Below, piece by piece: positions 16,217 through 25,042 of a stretch of 53,197 nucleotides of DNA. Where the stretch lies: assembly GCA_038852315.1 (NCBI GenBank), contig JAWCKF010000010.1:1-53197 (forward strand). The letters run 5' to 3'. A program made the position numbers and the translations under genes. This DNA is from COMBO-56-21 sp038852315 (GTDB lineage Archaea; Thermoplasmatota; Thermoplasmata; UBA10834). Below the pieces are notes generated by a model. The model worked only from the letters and a program-made list of their open reading frames with translations, made no database searches and had not been told where the DNA came from. The stretch's first letter is position 1, and the number at the start of each line of letters is the position of its first letter.

Positions 16217-17611
16217 TCATGCGAAGAAGTCCAATGCTATCGGGAGCAGCAACGAGCCCATCAGCAGTATCCTCCTCTGGCCAGCGATGGGCGTGAGCAG
16301 GCCAAGGGCGGTCGCCGCGGACATCAGCAGCAGCCCCCGCGTGCCCGTCAGCGCAACCACCAGAAGGGAGACGAACGCCATCGACGCCAGTGACGCGCCC
16401 CTGCTCCTGATCACGCTCTGGACCTTGGCCAGCCTCCTGTCGAGGATTGCCAGGAGCCGGCTGCCAGCGAGTCCGCCGACGAGGGCTGCGACGACGAGCG
16501 CCAGCATTGGCTCGGCACATTCGGCGAGTGTGCCAGCACCGCCCGCGCTCGCGAGGAACCGCCCGACGGCATCCATGGAGCCGCTCCTCGTCCTCCCGAG
16601 CAGAAAGAACGCGCCGAGCGCGAAGACAGACCCCATGGCGGAGATGGCTGAGTAGGCCCAAACGAACCTGACAGCTCCTTCGACAGATGCTCCCTCCGGC
16701 ATCGCTCTGCTGAGGGGTGCGGATGCCGCCGCAGACGAGCCTGGCGTCATGCCCGGAAGCCAGCCGACCATGACGCCGCCGAGGACGCAGGCGGATACTT
16801 CCCTCGCGGTGGGCCTCGGCACGGCCATGTCCGCTTTGACTGACTGCTTCATCTCAGTAGTGCGGGCGCCGATGCTGAGGATGAGCCCAGGGAGGCCGAA
16901 GAGCCCTGCGAACAGAGGCAACAGCAGCGCTGACTGCCGAACGGGCTCGTTGGCGACCCAGGGGAAGTCCGGCAGGCTACAGGAGCAGTAATCGGTGTCG
17001 AACAATGCCAACCCGAGCAGGCCGGCCGAGAGGAACACCGCGCCCGAGGCCAAGAGCGACCCCGCGTATCTGCGCGGACGCGACATCCCCTCCCTGATAG
17101 GGACGGCGTTCCCGCAGATGAGCAGGGCGGAGAAGCCCACGATTATGAACCCCATTAGACTGTCTATCCGCGAGTACAACTCGACCGGATGCCCCATCAC
17201 CAGACAGGCTGGGAACAGGATCATGGCTCCGAGGAGTATCCCGCACATTGTGCCCTCGGATGCGCTCTTCACCGACAGCGAGCCCAAGCCTGCACGTGCG
17301 AGACCGTGGGCGGGGAGGACCGAGACCACGTCGCCGTCAGGTATGCCAACATAGGTCGAGGTGACAGCCTCGGCGAAGAGGTGGCCGACTAGAGCCCCGA
17401 CGATGAACGCTGACACCAGCAGTCCCCTGGCATCGCCGCCGGCAGAGCCGGAAATGGCCGAGCAGAGCCCGAGAACGAATGCCGGGTAAGCGACGAGCGC
17501 TGCCGCGACGTTGTTCATGTGAAGCCCCGGCACGAGGCCCGAACAGAACCCTAGCAGAGTTCCTGCGAACGACACGAGCGGGATAGCGAACACCGTAGCG
17601 GCGTCTAGCAC
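16217..17611 (-). CDS. TctA/DUF112-like membrane permease
   Basis: A 464-residue membrane protein with about ten or more hydrophobic segments. The two halves carry matching loops, GFCSGLVPGLHMNN near residue 25 and GWLPGMTPGSSAA near residue 290, which are the signature of the TctA/DUF112 family and suggest an internal duplication. Bacterial TctA works with TctB and a periplasmic TctC to take up tricarboxylates; no such partners are seen here, which is usual for archaeal members whose substrate is not known. The start codon is a GTG at 17611. The 143-base gap upstream contains TCATTATAGG (minus strand, near 17690) as a TATA candidate. Confidence 0.82.
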   Translation of the reverse strand: MLDAATVFAIPLVSFAGTLLGFCSGLVPGLHMNNVAAALVAYPAFVLGLCSAISGSAGGDARGLLVSAFIVGALVGHLFAEAVTSTYVGIPDGDVVSVLPAHGLARAGLGSLSVKSASEGTMCGILLGAMILFPACLVMGHPVELYSRIDSLMGFIIVGFSALLICGNAVPIREGMSRPRRYAGSLLASGAVFLSAGLLGLALFDTDYCSCSLPDFPWVANEPVRQSALLLPLFAGLFGLPGLILSIGARTTEMKQSVKADMAVPRPTAREVSACVLGGVMVGWLPGMTPGSSAAASAPLSRAMPEGASVEGAVRFVWAYSAISAMGSVFALGAFFLLGRTRSGSMDAVGRFLASAGGAGTLAECAEPMLALVVAALVGGLAGSRLLAILDRRLAKVQSVIRSRGASLASMAFVSLLVVALTGTRGLLLMSAATALGLLTPIAGQRRILLMGSLLLPIALDFFA

Positions 17612-17754
17612 GGCCTTGATCAGGGATGGGCGCGAGATTCGAGCTTGGGCCTACAATCAGCCTTCGGCCACAGCGCGAAACTCCTGCCTATAATGAATCA
17701 AGGTGCTCAAGATGCCCTTCGCGATGACAACCTTATTGGTTCAATCGAGGCGAC

Positions 17755-18312
17755 TCAGAGAACGACTACCTTTCCGTCCACCACGTCTATCTTGATCAGG
17801 GTCTTTATGCGCTGCCCGATCTTCCTCTCGATCTCGGGCTTCTTGTCGGTCTTCTCGATCACCACGAGGATGTCGGAGATCTTCACCTGCATCTTCTTCA
17901 GCGTCTCGACCAGGGCCCACAGTGTGCCGCCCGTGCTGACGACATCATCGACTATCACGACCTTGTCGCCTGCGTTGACGCCGTTGATGAACAGCGTCGA
18001 CTTCGAGTAACCTGTGGCCTTCGTCAAGCTCACCTCTCCTGGCAGGCCGTACATCCGTTTTCTGACAATGTTGAAGGGCTTGCCAGTCTTTAGCGAGAGG
18101 GCGGTCGCCAGGGGTATGCCGAGCGCCTCGACCGTCATGAGGTAGTCGCAGTCGAAGTTGCCTATCTGCGCGAAAGCATCGGTAATCTCGGCGAGCAGCT
18201 TCGGACTGACTCTGGGGATGCCGTCGGTTATGGGGTGCACGACATAGTCGTAGTCGCCGCGTTTGACCACGGGCGCAGTGGCCATGGAAGCCTTCAGTTC
18301 CTCTAGGGCCAT
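17755..18312 (-). CDS. hpt: Hypoxanthine/guanine phosphoribosyltransferase, archaeal type
   Basis: A 185-residue purine phosphoribosyltransferase. The PRPP-binding motif is VVIVDDVVSTGGTL (about residues 118-131), and the N-terminal part matches archaeal Hpt and adenine PRTase-like enzymes (DYDYVVHPITDGIPRVSP). It should turn hypoxanthine and/or guanine plus PRPP into IMP/GMP. A TATA box (CTAATAAAC on the plus strand, 18335-18343) lies about 27 bases from the ATG, so the mRNA is close to leaderless. Its neighbour upstream is adenine deaminase, which makes hypoxanthine. Adenine specificity cannot be excluded from sequence. Confidence 0.88.
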   Translation of the reverse strand: MALEELKASMATAPVVKRGDYDYVVHPITDGIPRVSPKLLAEITDAFAQIGNFDCDYLMTVEALGIPLATALSLKTGKPFNIVRKRMYGLPGEVSLTKATGYSKSTLFINGVNAGDKVVIVDDVVSTGGTLWALVETLKKMQVKISDILVVIEKTDKKPEIERKIGQRIKTLIKIDVVDGKVVVL

Positions 18313-18363
18313 GGGTGGAGCTATCGCCGACGGCCTAATAAACCTTGTTTCTCGGCCCGATGC

Positions 18364-19989
18364 TCACGGACCTGGCTCCACCACGTCGACGAACTTGAAG
18401 GCCGAGACGTCGAACAATCCCCGGTCGCCGATCTTCAGCTCGGGTATGACCAACAGGCTCAGGAAGGACATGGTCATGAACGGGCTGTCCAGGGGGCAGC
18501 CCATCGTTCTCACCTGTTCGTGAAGCTGGTCAAGGACGCGCTTGACGTCGCGCGCTGGCTTGGTACACATGAGGCCTGCCACGCGTAGGTTCAGCATCGA
18601 GCATCTGCCGTCCGCGCAAACGCAGTACCCTCCGCCCTCTGAGACGACCGTGTTGACAGCGACCGCCATCGATTCCGGGTCGACGCCCACGACCAGGATG
18701 TTGTGGGAGTCGTGAGCCACGGACGAGGCGATGGCGCCCGACTTCAGGCCGAAGCCCTTCACGAAACCGTTGCTGACAGGGGCATCCCTGTACCTGTTCA
18801 CCACTGCTACCCTGAGTATGTCGTTGTCGACGCTCGGCCGGACCTTTCCATCCTCGACCCTCAGCCTGGCGACGAGGCTCTTGGTCACGATCTCGTCCCT
18901 GACAACACCTATGACCTTCACTGTGACCGAATCGCCGGGCGCGGACATCTCGAAGTCCGACGGGACCTTCCTCTGGAGGACGAACTGGTTGACCATCTCC
19001 TTTGGTTTCGTCTCGAACTTCGGAGCGCCTCCGGCGGCCACGACCTGGCCCCCTATGTAGACCTCCTCGACTCTGAAGTCCCTCAGGTCCGAGACCCTCA
19101 CGATGTCGGCGCGCTTGCCAGGCTCTATCGCCCCCAGGGGCAGGTTGTAGTGCAGTGCCGGGTTGAGGGTCGCTGCGCGGAGCGCGTGGATAGGGTCGAT
19201 CCCGAGTGCTACGGCTTCGGCGAGAGAGCGGTCCAGGTGCCCCTTGAGGAGGTCGGACACGTTCTTGTCGTCCGAGACCAGCATGAACTCGTGCGACCTC
19301 GCGAAGGATGCCAATGCCTCCAGGTTCCTCGAGGCGCTGCCCTGGCGGACCATGACCTTCATCCCCAGCGAGTGCTTCTCACTTGCCTCGGAGGATGAAG
19401 TGCACTCATGGTCGGTGCTTATGCCCAGCCTCACATACTCTTGGAGAGCGGCGCCTGTGAGCCCAGGGCAATGGCCGTCGATCGGCTTGTGCGCCCTGCT
19501 GGCCGCCTCGATCTTCGCAACGACATCAGGGTCGTGCGCGACCGCGCCGGGATAGTTCATGACCTCGCCGAGGGCCACGAACTCCTCTCTTGCCAGCAGC
19601 TGCTCTATCTCCGCGGGTCCGATGGACGCGCCCGAGGTCTCGAAGGGCGTGGCAGGCACGCACGACGGTGCCGTGAAGTACACCCTGAGCGGGACGGTCT
19701 TTGAATCCCTCACCATGTACTCGATGCCCTGGAGCCCGAGCACGTTGGCTATCTCGTGCGGGTCGGTGATCACCGCGGTCGTGCCGTGCGGGACGACGGC
19801 CTCCGCGAACCTGGAGGGACACAGGAGGGACGACTCGATGTGTATGTGGGCGTCTATCAGACCCGGGATCAGGTACCCCGCGTACTCGCCCCCGACCTCC
19901 TCGACGGAGACTATGTCGCCGTTCTCGTGTGTTATTCGGCCCGGGTACACGCGCTTGCGCCTGACGTCAACGATGTTCCCCTCTATCAA
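18364..19989 (-). CDS. ade: Adenine deaminase
   Basis: A 541-residue amidohydrolase converting adenine to hypoxanthine and ammonia. The metal site motif is LIDAHIHIESSLL near residue 43, with GEVMNYPG, DGHCPG, and STDHECTSS further along, and the C-terminal Ade domain has GGGYCVCADG and GCPLDSPFMTMSFLSL. Length fits the family. The start is a TTG at 19989 with GAGGGA just upstream. It shares the gap 19990-20118 with the divergent flavodiiron gene; AGTTTATTGG (minus strand, near 20030) is its TATA candidate. Together with hpt it forms an adenine-to-IMP salvage route. Confidence 0.95.
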   Translation of the reverse strand: MIEGNIVDVRRKRVYPGRITHENGDIVSVEEVGGEYAGYLIPGLIDAHIHIESSLLCPSRFAEAVVPHGTTAVITDPHEIANVLGLQGIEYMVRDSKTVPLRVYFTAPSCVPATPFETSGASIGPAEIEQLLAREEFVALGEVMNYPGAVAHDPDVVAKIEAASRAHKPIDGHCPGLTGAALQEYVRLGISTDHECTSSSEASEKHSLGMKVMVRQGSASRNLEALASFARSHEFMLVSDDKNVSDLLKGHLDRSLAEAVALGIDPIHALRAATLNPALHYNLPLGAIEPGKRADIVRVSDLRDFRVEEVYIGGQVVAAGGAPKFETKPKEMVNQFVLQRKVPSDFEMSAPGDSVTVKVIGVVRDEIVTKSLVARLRVEDGKVRPSVDNDILRVAVVNRYRDAPVSNGFVKGFGLKSGAIASSVAHDSHNILVVGVDPESMAVAVNTVVSEGGGYCVCADGRCSMLNLRVAGLMCTKPARDVKRVLDQLHEQVRTMGCPLDSPFMTMSFLSLLVIPELKIGDRGLFDVSAFKFVDVVEPGP

Positions 19990-20118
19990 TCCCTCAACTC
20001 GGCGGTCGTATCACACTCTGGCCAATAAACTGTTTTCGTTCTTTGCGTCGAGGCACTGTCAGGGAACGGCAAAATGTCTAATAAGCCCCGGCCCAATCGC
20101 GTGCCGAGGATTGTGACA
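19990..20118. promoter_or_regulatory. Divergent promoter of ade and flavodiiron gene
   Basis: The minus strand has AGTTTATTGG centred near 20030 for ade. The plus strand has GTCTAATAAGC centred near 20081, about 38 bases ahead of the ATG at 20119, with a GAGGA site at 20106-20110. Confidence 0.5.
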
Positions 20119-21309
20119 ATGGCTGAGGTCAGCGGAACGAAGGAGATCGCGCCGAACGTGTTCTGGGTCGGCGTAAAGCACCACAACAGGAGATTGTTCG
20201 ACGGGCTGATACCGCTCCCGCACGGGACGAGCTATAACGCATACCTGATCAGGGGCAAGGAGAAGACAGCGCTGATCGACACAGTTAACCCGGGTTTCGA
20301 GCAGGAGCTCCTGGACAAGATATCAGCGCACATGGACCCCGCGAAGATCGACTATGTCGTGATGAACCACGCCGAGCCCGACCACGCGCACGCACTGGTG
20401 GACGTGCTGAAGGTCGCAGAGAACGCCAAGCTCGTGACAGGTGCCAAGGGCAAGGAGGCTGCGATGATGTACTTCGATGTCGACCCTTCGAGGATAACGG
20501 TGGTCGACGAGAGCACGAAGATTGACCTCGGCGGCAAGACGTTGTCCTTTGTAGACGCGCCCTGGCTCCACTGGCCAGAGACGATATTCACATACCTTGA
20601 GGAGGACAGGATACTCTTCCCGTGTGACTTCTTCGGCTCCCACCTCGCGGTCGGCGAGTTCTTCGCTGGCGAGTACGGAGCCGAGAGGGCGCTCGACATG
20701 GCGAAGCTCTACTTCGCAGAGATAATGATGCCCTTCAGAAAGCCGGGATTGAACGCCCTCGAGAAGGTCAGGAAGCTTGCGCCCAGGATGATAGCGCCGT
20801 CGCACGGCGTGATCTGGGAGAACCCGAAGATCATAATGGACGCCTACGCGGACTGGGACGGCGAGAAGATGGCCAGGAAGGTCATGATCGTGTACGTCTC
20901 GATGTGGGGCAGCTCCGAGAAGATGGCCTTCACCATGAGGGACGCGCTCGTCGACATGGGCGTGAACGTGCAGATATTCGATCTGGCGAACACAGAGATA
21001 GGGCATGTGGCGAAGGAGTTGGTCGATACGCCCGCAGTGGTGGTCGCGGCACCCACGGTCCTCGGCGGCGTCCACCCCGTCGCGGCCTATGCAGTCATGC
21101 TTGTGAAGCAGCTGAGGGCTCCCACGAGGTACGCTGCAGTCCTCACATCGCACGGCTGGTCCGGAGGGGCGGTCAAGCACATCCAGGAGCTGCTGTCGGG
21201 GCACAAGCTGGAGGTTCTCGGCGTCGTGGACGTGAAGGGGCCTCCGAAGGCGGCCGATCTGGAGAAGGTCGTGCAGCTCGCTGGCACGATAGCCGATAAG
21301 CTCTCGTGA
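20119..21309 (+). CDS. fprA: Flavodiiron protein (FprA-type oxidase)
   Basis: A 396-residue enzyme that reduces oxygen to water (or NO to N2O). The diiron domain keeps all ligand motifs: HAEPDHAH, PWLHWPE, CDFFGSH and PSHGVIW. The flavodoxin domain starts near residue 255 with MIVYVSMWGSSEKMA for FMN binding, and there is no C-terminal rubredoxin extension. In methanogenic archaea the F420H2 oxidase FprA has this architecture, so F420H2 may be the donor, which is an inference. I chose the ATG at 20119 over one at 20074 because the TATA candidate overlaps the latter. Confidence 0.93.
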   Translation: MAEVSGTKEIAPNVFWVGVKHHNRRLFDGLIPLPHGTSYNAYLIRGKEKTALIDTVNPGFEQELLDKISAHMDPAKIDYVVMNHAEPDHAHALVDVLKVAENAKLVTGAKGKEAAMMYFDVDPSRITVVDESTKIDLGGKTLSFVDAPWLHWPETIFTYLEEDRILFPCDFFGSHLAVGEFFAGEYGAERALDMAKLYFAEIMMPFRKPGLNALEKVRKLAPRMIAPSHGVIWENPKIIMDAYADWDGEKMARKVMIVYVSMWGSSEKMAFTMRDALVDMGVNVQIFDLANTEIGHVAKELVDTPAVVVAAPTVLGGVHPVAAYAVMLVKQLRAPTRYAAVLTSHGWSGGAVKHIQELLSGHKLEVLGVVDVKGPPKAADLEKVVQLAGTIADKLS

Positions 21310-21384
21310 CCGTAGCGCGTCTCATGGATCTCTGCATCTGATAGCCCGAAAGGGTCATAAGCTGGCCCTTCGCTCCGATGATGG

Positions 21385-21639
21385 ATGGTCTATCCGAGAG
21401 AAGTGCTCAACAGGCTCAGATGGACTGAGGGAGAGTCGCTCGCTGATGCGGTCATTTGGTACGTCCACAGAGGCGCGCCGGGAAACGTGAGGAAGATCCG
21501 AGGCAGCGCGATAACCAACCTCGGACGCGGCTTCTTCGATACGGATGAGGCGACGATACCGTATCACAGGATAGTCAGAATAGACTACAGGGGGAGGACG
21601 CTCTTCTTGAAGGGCCCTCGCGCGAGCGAGCTCCAGTAA
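21385..21639 (+). CDS. MJ1316-domain (DUF504/UPF0248) protein
   Basis: An 84-residue protein that matches the whole DUF504 family: YPREVLNRLRW at the start and IPYHRIVRIDYRG near the end. The domain is renamed the MJ1316 RNA cyclic group end recognition domain because it is predicted to bind RNA ends with 2',3'-cyclic phosphate. GGGTCATAAGC near 21352-21362 is a TATA box about 28 bases before the ATG, so the transcript is near-leaderless. The gene stands alone. Confidence 0.85.
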   Translation: MVYPREVLNRLRWTEGESLADAVIWYVHRGAPGNVRKIRGSAITNLGRGFFDTDEATIPYHRIVRIDYRGRTLFLKGPRASELQ

Positions 21640-21708
21640 CGTGCTGGCGTGTGCACTCTCGCTTTCGATTGAAAACCTATATCTAAGACATCGGCATCGG
21701 CCGAGCAC

Positions 21709-22563
21709 GTGGAGCTCCTCTGGCTGCCCTTTTCGGTCGCGACCATAGTCATCGTCGGGTTCGGCCAGGTCTTCGCAAAGGAGACCAGGACGGCGACGGC
21801 GTCATCCAACCTTCTCCTGCTCCTGGGAGCGCACATGTTCGCCCTGATGATGCCTTACTGGCTCCTGATGGGCGATGCGACCGGTCATGATGCGTCCGTG
21901 TGGCTTCAGGCCGCAGCCGCAGCCCTTCTGTCCGCGGCCGCGTACATCTCCTACTACGAGGCGCTCAAGCACGGCAAGATAAGCATCGTCGGCACGATCG
22001 CCGGTGCGTACGCCCCCTGGACTGTCGTGCTGGCCCTGCTGTTCCTTGGCGAATCGCTGAGCTTGGGGGAGGCGGCGGGCATCTCGCTCGTCGTGGCCGG
22101 CATGCTGGTGTTCACATACTCCGCGGACGACAACGGTGACAGGAGGACCGAGCTGCGCGGGATAGCCTTGGCGCTCGTATCGTTCTTCCTCTGGGGCACG
22201 TCGGCGGTGGTGGCCAAGGGCGCCATCAGCGAGATAGGCAACACGAACTTCGTTGGGGTGTTCGGAATCGTCGTGCCGTCCACCTGGCTACTCTATTGGC
22301 TCGCGACTGCCAAGGGCAGGTTCGAGATCCCGAAGACGAATCTGCGGGTGCTAGAGCTCTCCATGTTCTGCCTCGCAGCGGGTGCGGTGACCATCTACAT
22401 GGCCTTTGAGAACGGCCCTGTATCCATAGTCTCCCCGGTCTCCAACACCTACCCGATAGTCACCATCGCCGTGGCCAAGGTGAGGCTGAAGGAGAGGCTG
22501 AGCGGGAGGCAGATGGTCGCGCTCGCGATGCTGCTCGCCTCGATACCCCTTTTCTCGCTCTAG
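21709..22563 (+). CDS. EamA/DMT-superfamily permease
   Basis: A 284-residue protein with ten hydrophobic segments in two halves, each an EamA repeat (the loops with YEALKHGKISIVGTIAGAY and MAFENGPVSIVSPVSNTYP correspond). Members export or import small metabolites; the substrate cannot be told. CCTATATCT at 21678-21686 is a TATA box about 27 bases ahead of the GTG start, so the mRNA is probably leaderless. The stop overlaps that of the convergent HD gene in a shared CTAG. Confidence 0.87.
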   Translation: MELLWLPFSVATIVIVGFGQVFAKETRTATASSNLLLLLGAHMFALMMPYWLLMGDATGHDASVWLQAAAAALLSAAAYISYYEALKHGKISIVGTIAGAYAPWTVVLALLFLGESLSLGEAAGISLVVAGMLVFTYSADDNGDRRTELRGIALALVSFFLWGTSAVVAKGAISEIGNTNFVGVFGIVVPSTWLLYWLATAKGRFEIPKTNLRVLELSMFCLAAGAVTIYMAFENGPVSIVSPVSNTYPIVTIAVAKVRLKERLSGRQMVALAMLLASIPLFSL

Positions 22564-23456
22564 ACGTTCTTGTACTTCCCGTCCGAGAAGACTATCCTGT
22601 CCAGGACCTTCATCTCCGGGGGCGTCCTGGCGGGCTGGAGGACCGCCACGATCTCGACATGGTCTCTCAGCGGGCTCTTGGCCACCTTGTTCCCCAGCGT
22701 CTCCTGGACCTGGTATATCCCGGCCGAGTTGGACATGTTGACGAGTATCTCGATCAGCTTCGTCTTCCCCCTGTGGATGTCCACAGATTCGATCGACAGG
22801 GCAGATATGGAGTGGATGTCGTGCTTGCCGAGGTCGAACGCCAGCCTGCCTCTGCCCTTGGTGATGTCGCAGCCGTCCGCTATCACGATTATCGCACTCT
22901 CGACCGTGAGTGCGTTCTCGCCGTCATCGTGGGCGTAGAGCGCATGGAGGATCTGCTGTATCACGGCTGTCCGCTTCTTCGCGTCTGGATAGAGCTCGGG
23001 CAAGAGGCGTTCTAGGATGGACTTAGCATAGACCACGCTGAAGATCTCGTGCTCGGACCTGTGGACCGCGTTGCCGATGTCGTGCAGGAAGCATCCGGCC
23101 AGAACTATCAAGTGGGCGTCGTCCTCGGACATGCCGAGCCCGTTCATCGAGTCGAGCTTGACCTCGGAACTGCCCAGAATGATCTTCAGCAGCTTCAGCC
23201 CGTTGGCGGCCACTATTCGTGCATGTATCGGGCCGTGGTCGTTGTATCCCAGCTTTCGGACGGCGATGTAGTTCGCCAGGTTCAGCAGCGTGTTGGTCTC
23301 CTCGTCGCTAGACAGCAGCTGGAACAGCCTGGAGGCCTTCGGATGATCCCTCAGGGCTTCGTTCACCGTGCGGACGGACTCCTCCTCGAGTGCCGTGTAG
23401 GAAGACGGCATCTTCAACCCGTATAGGAGACCGTTCTCGAGCATCTCCTCTGACAT
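22560..23456 (-). CDS. HD-domain phosphohydrolase
   Basis: A 298-residue protein with an HD metal site: HARIVAANGL near residue 79, FLHDIGNAVHRSEHE near 123, and a distal IADGCDITKG that supplies the last Asp. The C-terminal part (about 205-298) looks like a separate strand-rich domain. HD proteins cleave phosphates from nucleotides or RNA; the substrate here is unknown. The ATG at 23456 has a strong AGGAGGT site upstream. It converges on the EamA gene with a 4-base overlap. Confidence 0.85.
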   Translation of the reverse strand: MSEEMLENGLLYGLKMPSSYTALEEESVRTVNEALRDHPKASRLFQLLSSDEETNTLLNLANYIAVRKLGYNDHGPIHARIVAANGLKLLKIILGSSEVKLDSMNGLGMSEDDAHLIVLAGCFLHDIGNAVHRSEHEIFSVVYAKSILERLLPELYPDAKKRTAVIQQILHALYAHDDGENALTVESAIIVIADGCDITKGRGRLAFDLGKHDIHSISALSIESVDIHRGKTKLIEILVNMSNSAGIYQVQETLGNKVAKSPLRDHVEIVAVLQPARTPPEMKVLDRIVFSDGKYKNV

Positions 23457-23599
23457 GTCTTACCTCCTGTCCCGTAGACAGGGTGCGAAATGCCTCTCGC
23501 CTTATTGATTCTGTGCCCACGCCACCCCCGCCCTGCGACAGAACGGCACTGTACTTCAAGCAAGCTTTTGTACGCGCAATCCCCTCCGATCGAAAACAG

Positions 23600-25042
23600 A
23601 TGTCGTACACGGACGAGCTCATAAGCGCCATCGGCAGAGAAAAGGTGCTCCTGGACCCGTCGGAGAGATTCGTCTACGGCGCCGACTGGAGCCCGAGAAC
23701 GCCGGAGGAATTCGTGCCCCCCGACGTCGTCGTCCTCCCCAGGACGACCAGGGACGTCCAGAGAATCGTGAAGATCGCATACAAACACGAGGTGCCCGTC
23801 GTCGCGGGCGGCGGCCTGACCGGCATGCTCGGCGGAGCCGTCGCGATCCACGGCGGCATATACGTCGACATGACCACGATGAACTCGGTGATAGAGGTCG
23901 ATGCGAGGAACCAGACGGTGCGTGTCCAGGCGGGCGCCACTCTCCAGGAGGTCAACGACGCGGTCCAGCCGTATGACCTTTGGCTTCCTCACCAGCCCGA
24001 ATCCAAGTGGGTCAGCACAGTGGGCGCTGCGATCGCTTGTGACAACGACTCGACCTTCGGCGTCAGGTACGGCAAGATCCTCAACTGCCTGCTGAGCGCC
24101 GAGATGGTCACGGGGACGGGCGAGGTCCTCGAGCTGGGCCACAGGAAGGCGCACTTCACCTCTTCGGGATACAAGCTCAAGGATCTGCTGGCAGGCAGCG
24201 AGGGCACTCTGGGAATAATCACGGAGGCGACGCTCAAGCTCGAGCCGATGCCTGCGTGCAGGAGAGTGGACATGCTGGTCTTCCCGCGGATGGGCGCGGC
24301 AGTCGATTACCTGAACCGGCTGCTAAAGGCTGGCCTGTGCATAGAGGCCGCGCACATCAACTGCAAGCGCAGGCTCAGGTTCTACACCCACAGCTACAGG
24401 CTCAAGTTCGGGAAGGACCCGGACATACCAAAGTGGGCCGAGGCGCTCCTAGCGATCGCGTTCGCGGGGGACCCCGAGGTGGTGGAGGCGCAGCGGGGGC
24501 ACGCGCTCAAGATCGCAAGAGAGTTCGAGGCGCAGATCGTGGAGGAGAGGGAGATAGTGGACGCCTGGTGGGCGTCCAAGTACACCCTTGACTTCGAGCC
24601 TTTCAAGCAGAAGTGGCCGGACTCGCAGAGGCAGAAGAAGTTCGGGGCGGCTGACCCAGGCGTGCCTGTCGGAAGGCTCGAGGAGTTCTACCACAAGTTC
24701 GTCGAGGTGGCCGAGAGGAAGGGGCTCGAGATCATCGGCATGAACGCGTACCTGGAGCACCCCAACAGCATCGGGTTCTCCCTGTCGTGCGCAGTGTACG
24801 TTGACTACCGGAACCATGACGAGGTCCGCAGGTTCAGGGAGTTCCATGACGAGCTGAGCATGTTAGCGGTCGCGTTCGAGGGCACCATGAGCACGTTCAT
24901 GAGCGACACCCACCAGAAGGCGCCGTACATGGATGTAGAGCACGGAGCTTCCCTGAGGTACATGAAAGAGGTCAAGAGGCTGTTCGATCCCAAGGGCATC
25001 CTCAACCCGGGCAAGAAGTTCCCAAGGGAGGAGCTCAGATGA
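23600..25042 (+). CDS. FAD-binding oxidoreductase, GlcD/D-lactate dehydrogenase-like
   Basis: A 480-residue flavoprotein of the VAO/GlcD family that oxidises 2-hydroxyacids such as glycolate or D-lactate. The FAD-binding PP-loop region has VVAGGGLTGMLGGAVA, STVGAAIACDNDSTFG follows, and LLAGSEGTLGIITEATLKL is the classic motif. The C-terminal end (RLFDPKGILNPGKKF) is typical. I chose the ATG at 23600 because AGCTTTTGTAC at 23563-23573 is a TATA candidate about 32 bases upstream; the open frame from 23390 lies in the promoter. The next gene overlaps by 4 bases and codes its iron-sulfur partner. Confidence 0.9.
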   Translation: MSYTDELISAIGREKVLLDPSERFVYGADWSPRTPEEFVPPDVVVLPRTTRDVQRIVKIAYKHEVPVVAGGGLTGMLGGAVAIHGGIYVDMTTMNSVIEVDARNQTVRVQAGATLQEVNDAVQPYDLWLPHQPESKWVSTVGAAIACDNDSTFGVRYGKILNCLLSAEMVTGTGEVLELGHRKAHFTSSGYKLKDLLAGSEGTLGIITEATLKLEPMPACRRVDMLVFPRMGAAVDYLNRLLKAGLCIEAAHINCKRRLRFYTHSYRLKFGKDPDIPKWAEALLAIAFAGDPEVVEAQRGHALKIAREFEAQIVEEREIVDAWWASKYTLDFEPFKQKWPDSQRQKKFGAADPGVPVGRLEEFYHKFVEVAERKGLEIIGMNAYLEHPNSIGFSLSCAVYVDYRNHDEVRRFREFHDELSMLAVAFEGTMSTFMSDTHQKAPYMDVEHGASLRYMKEVKRLFDPKGILNPGKKFPREELR

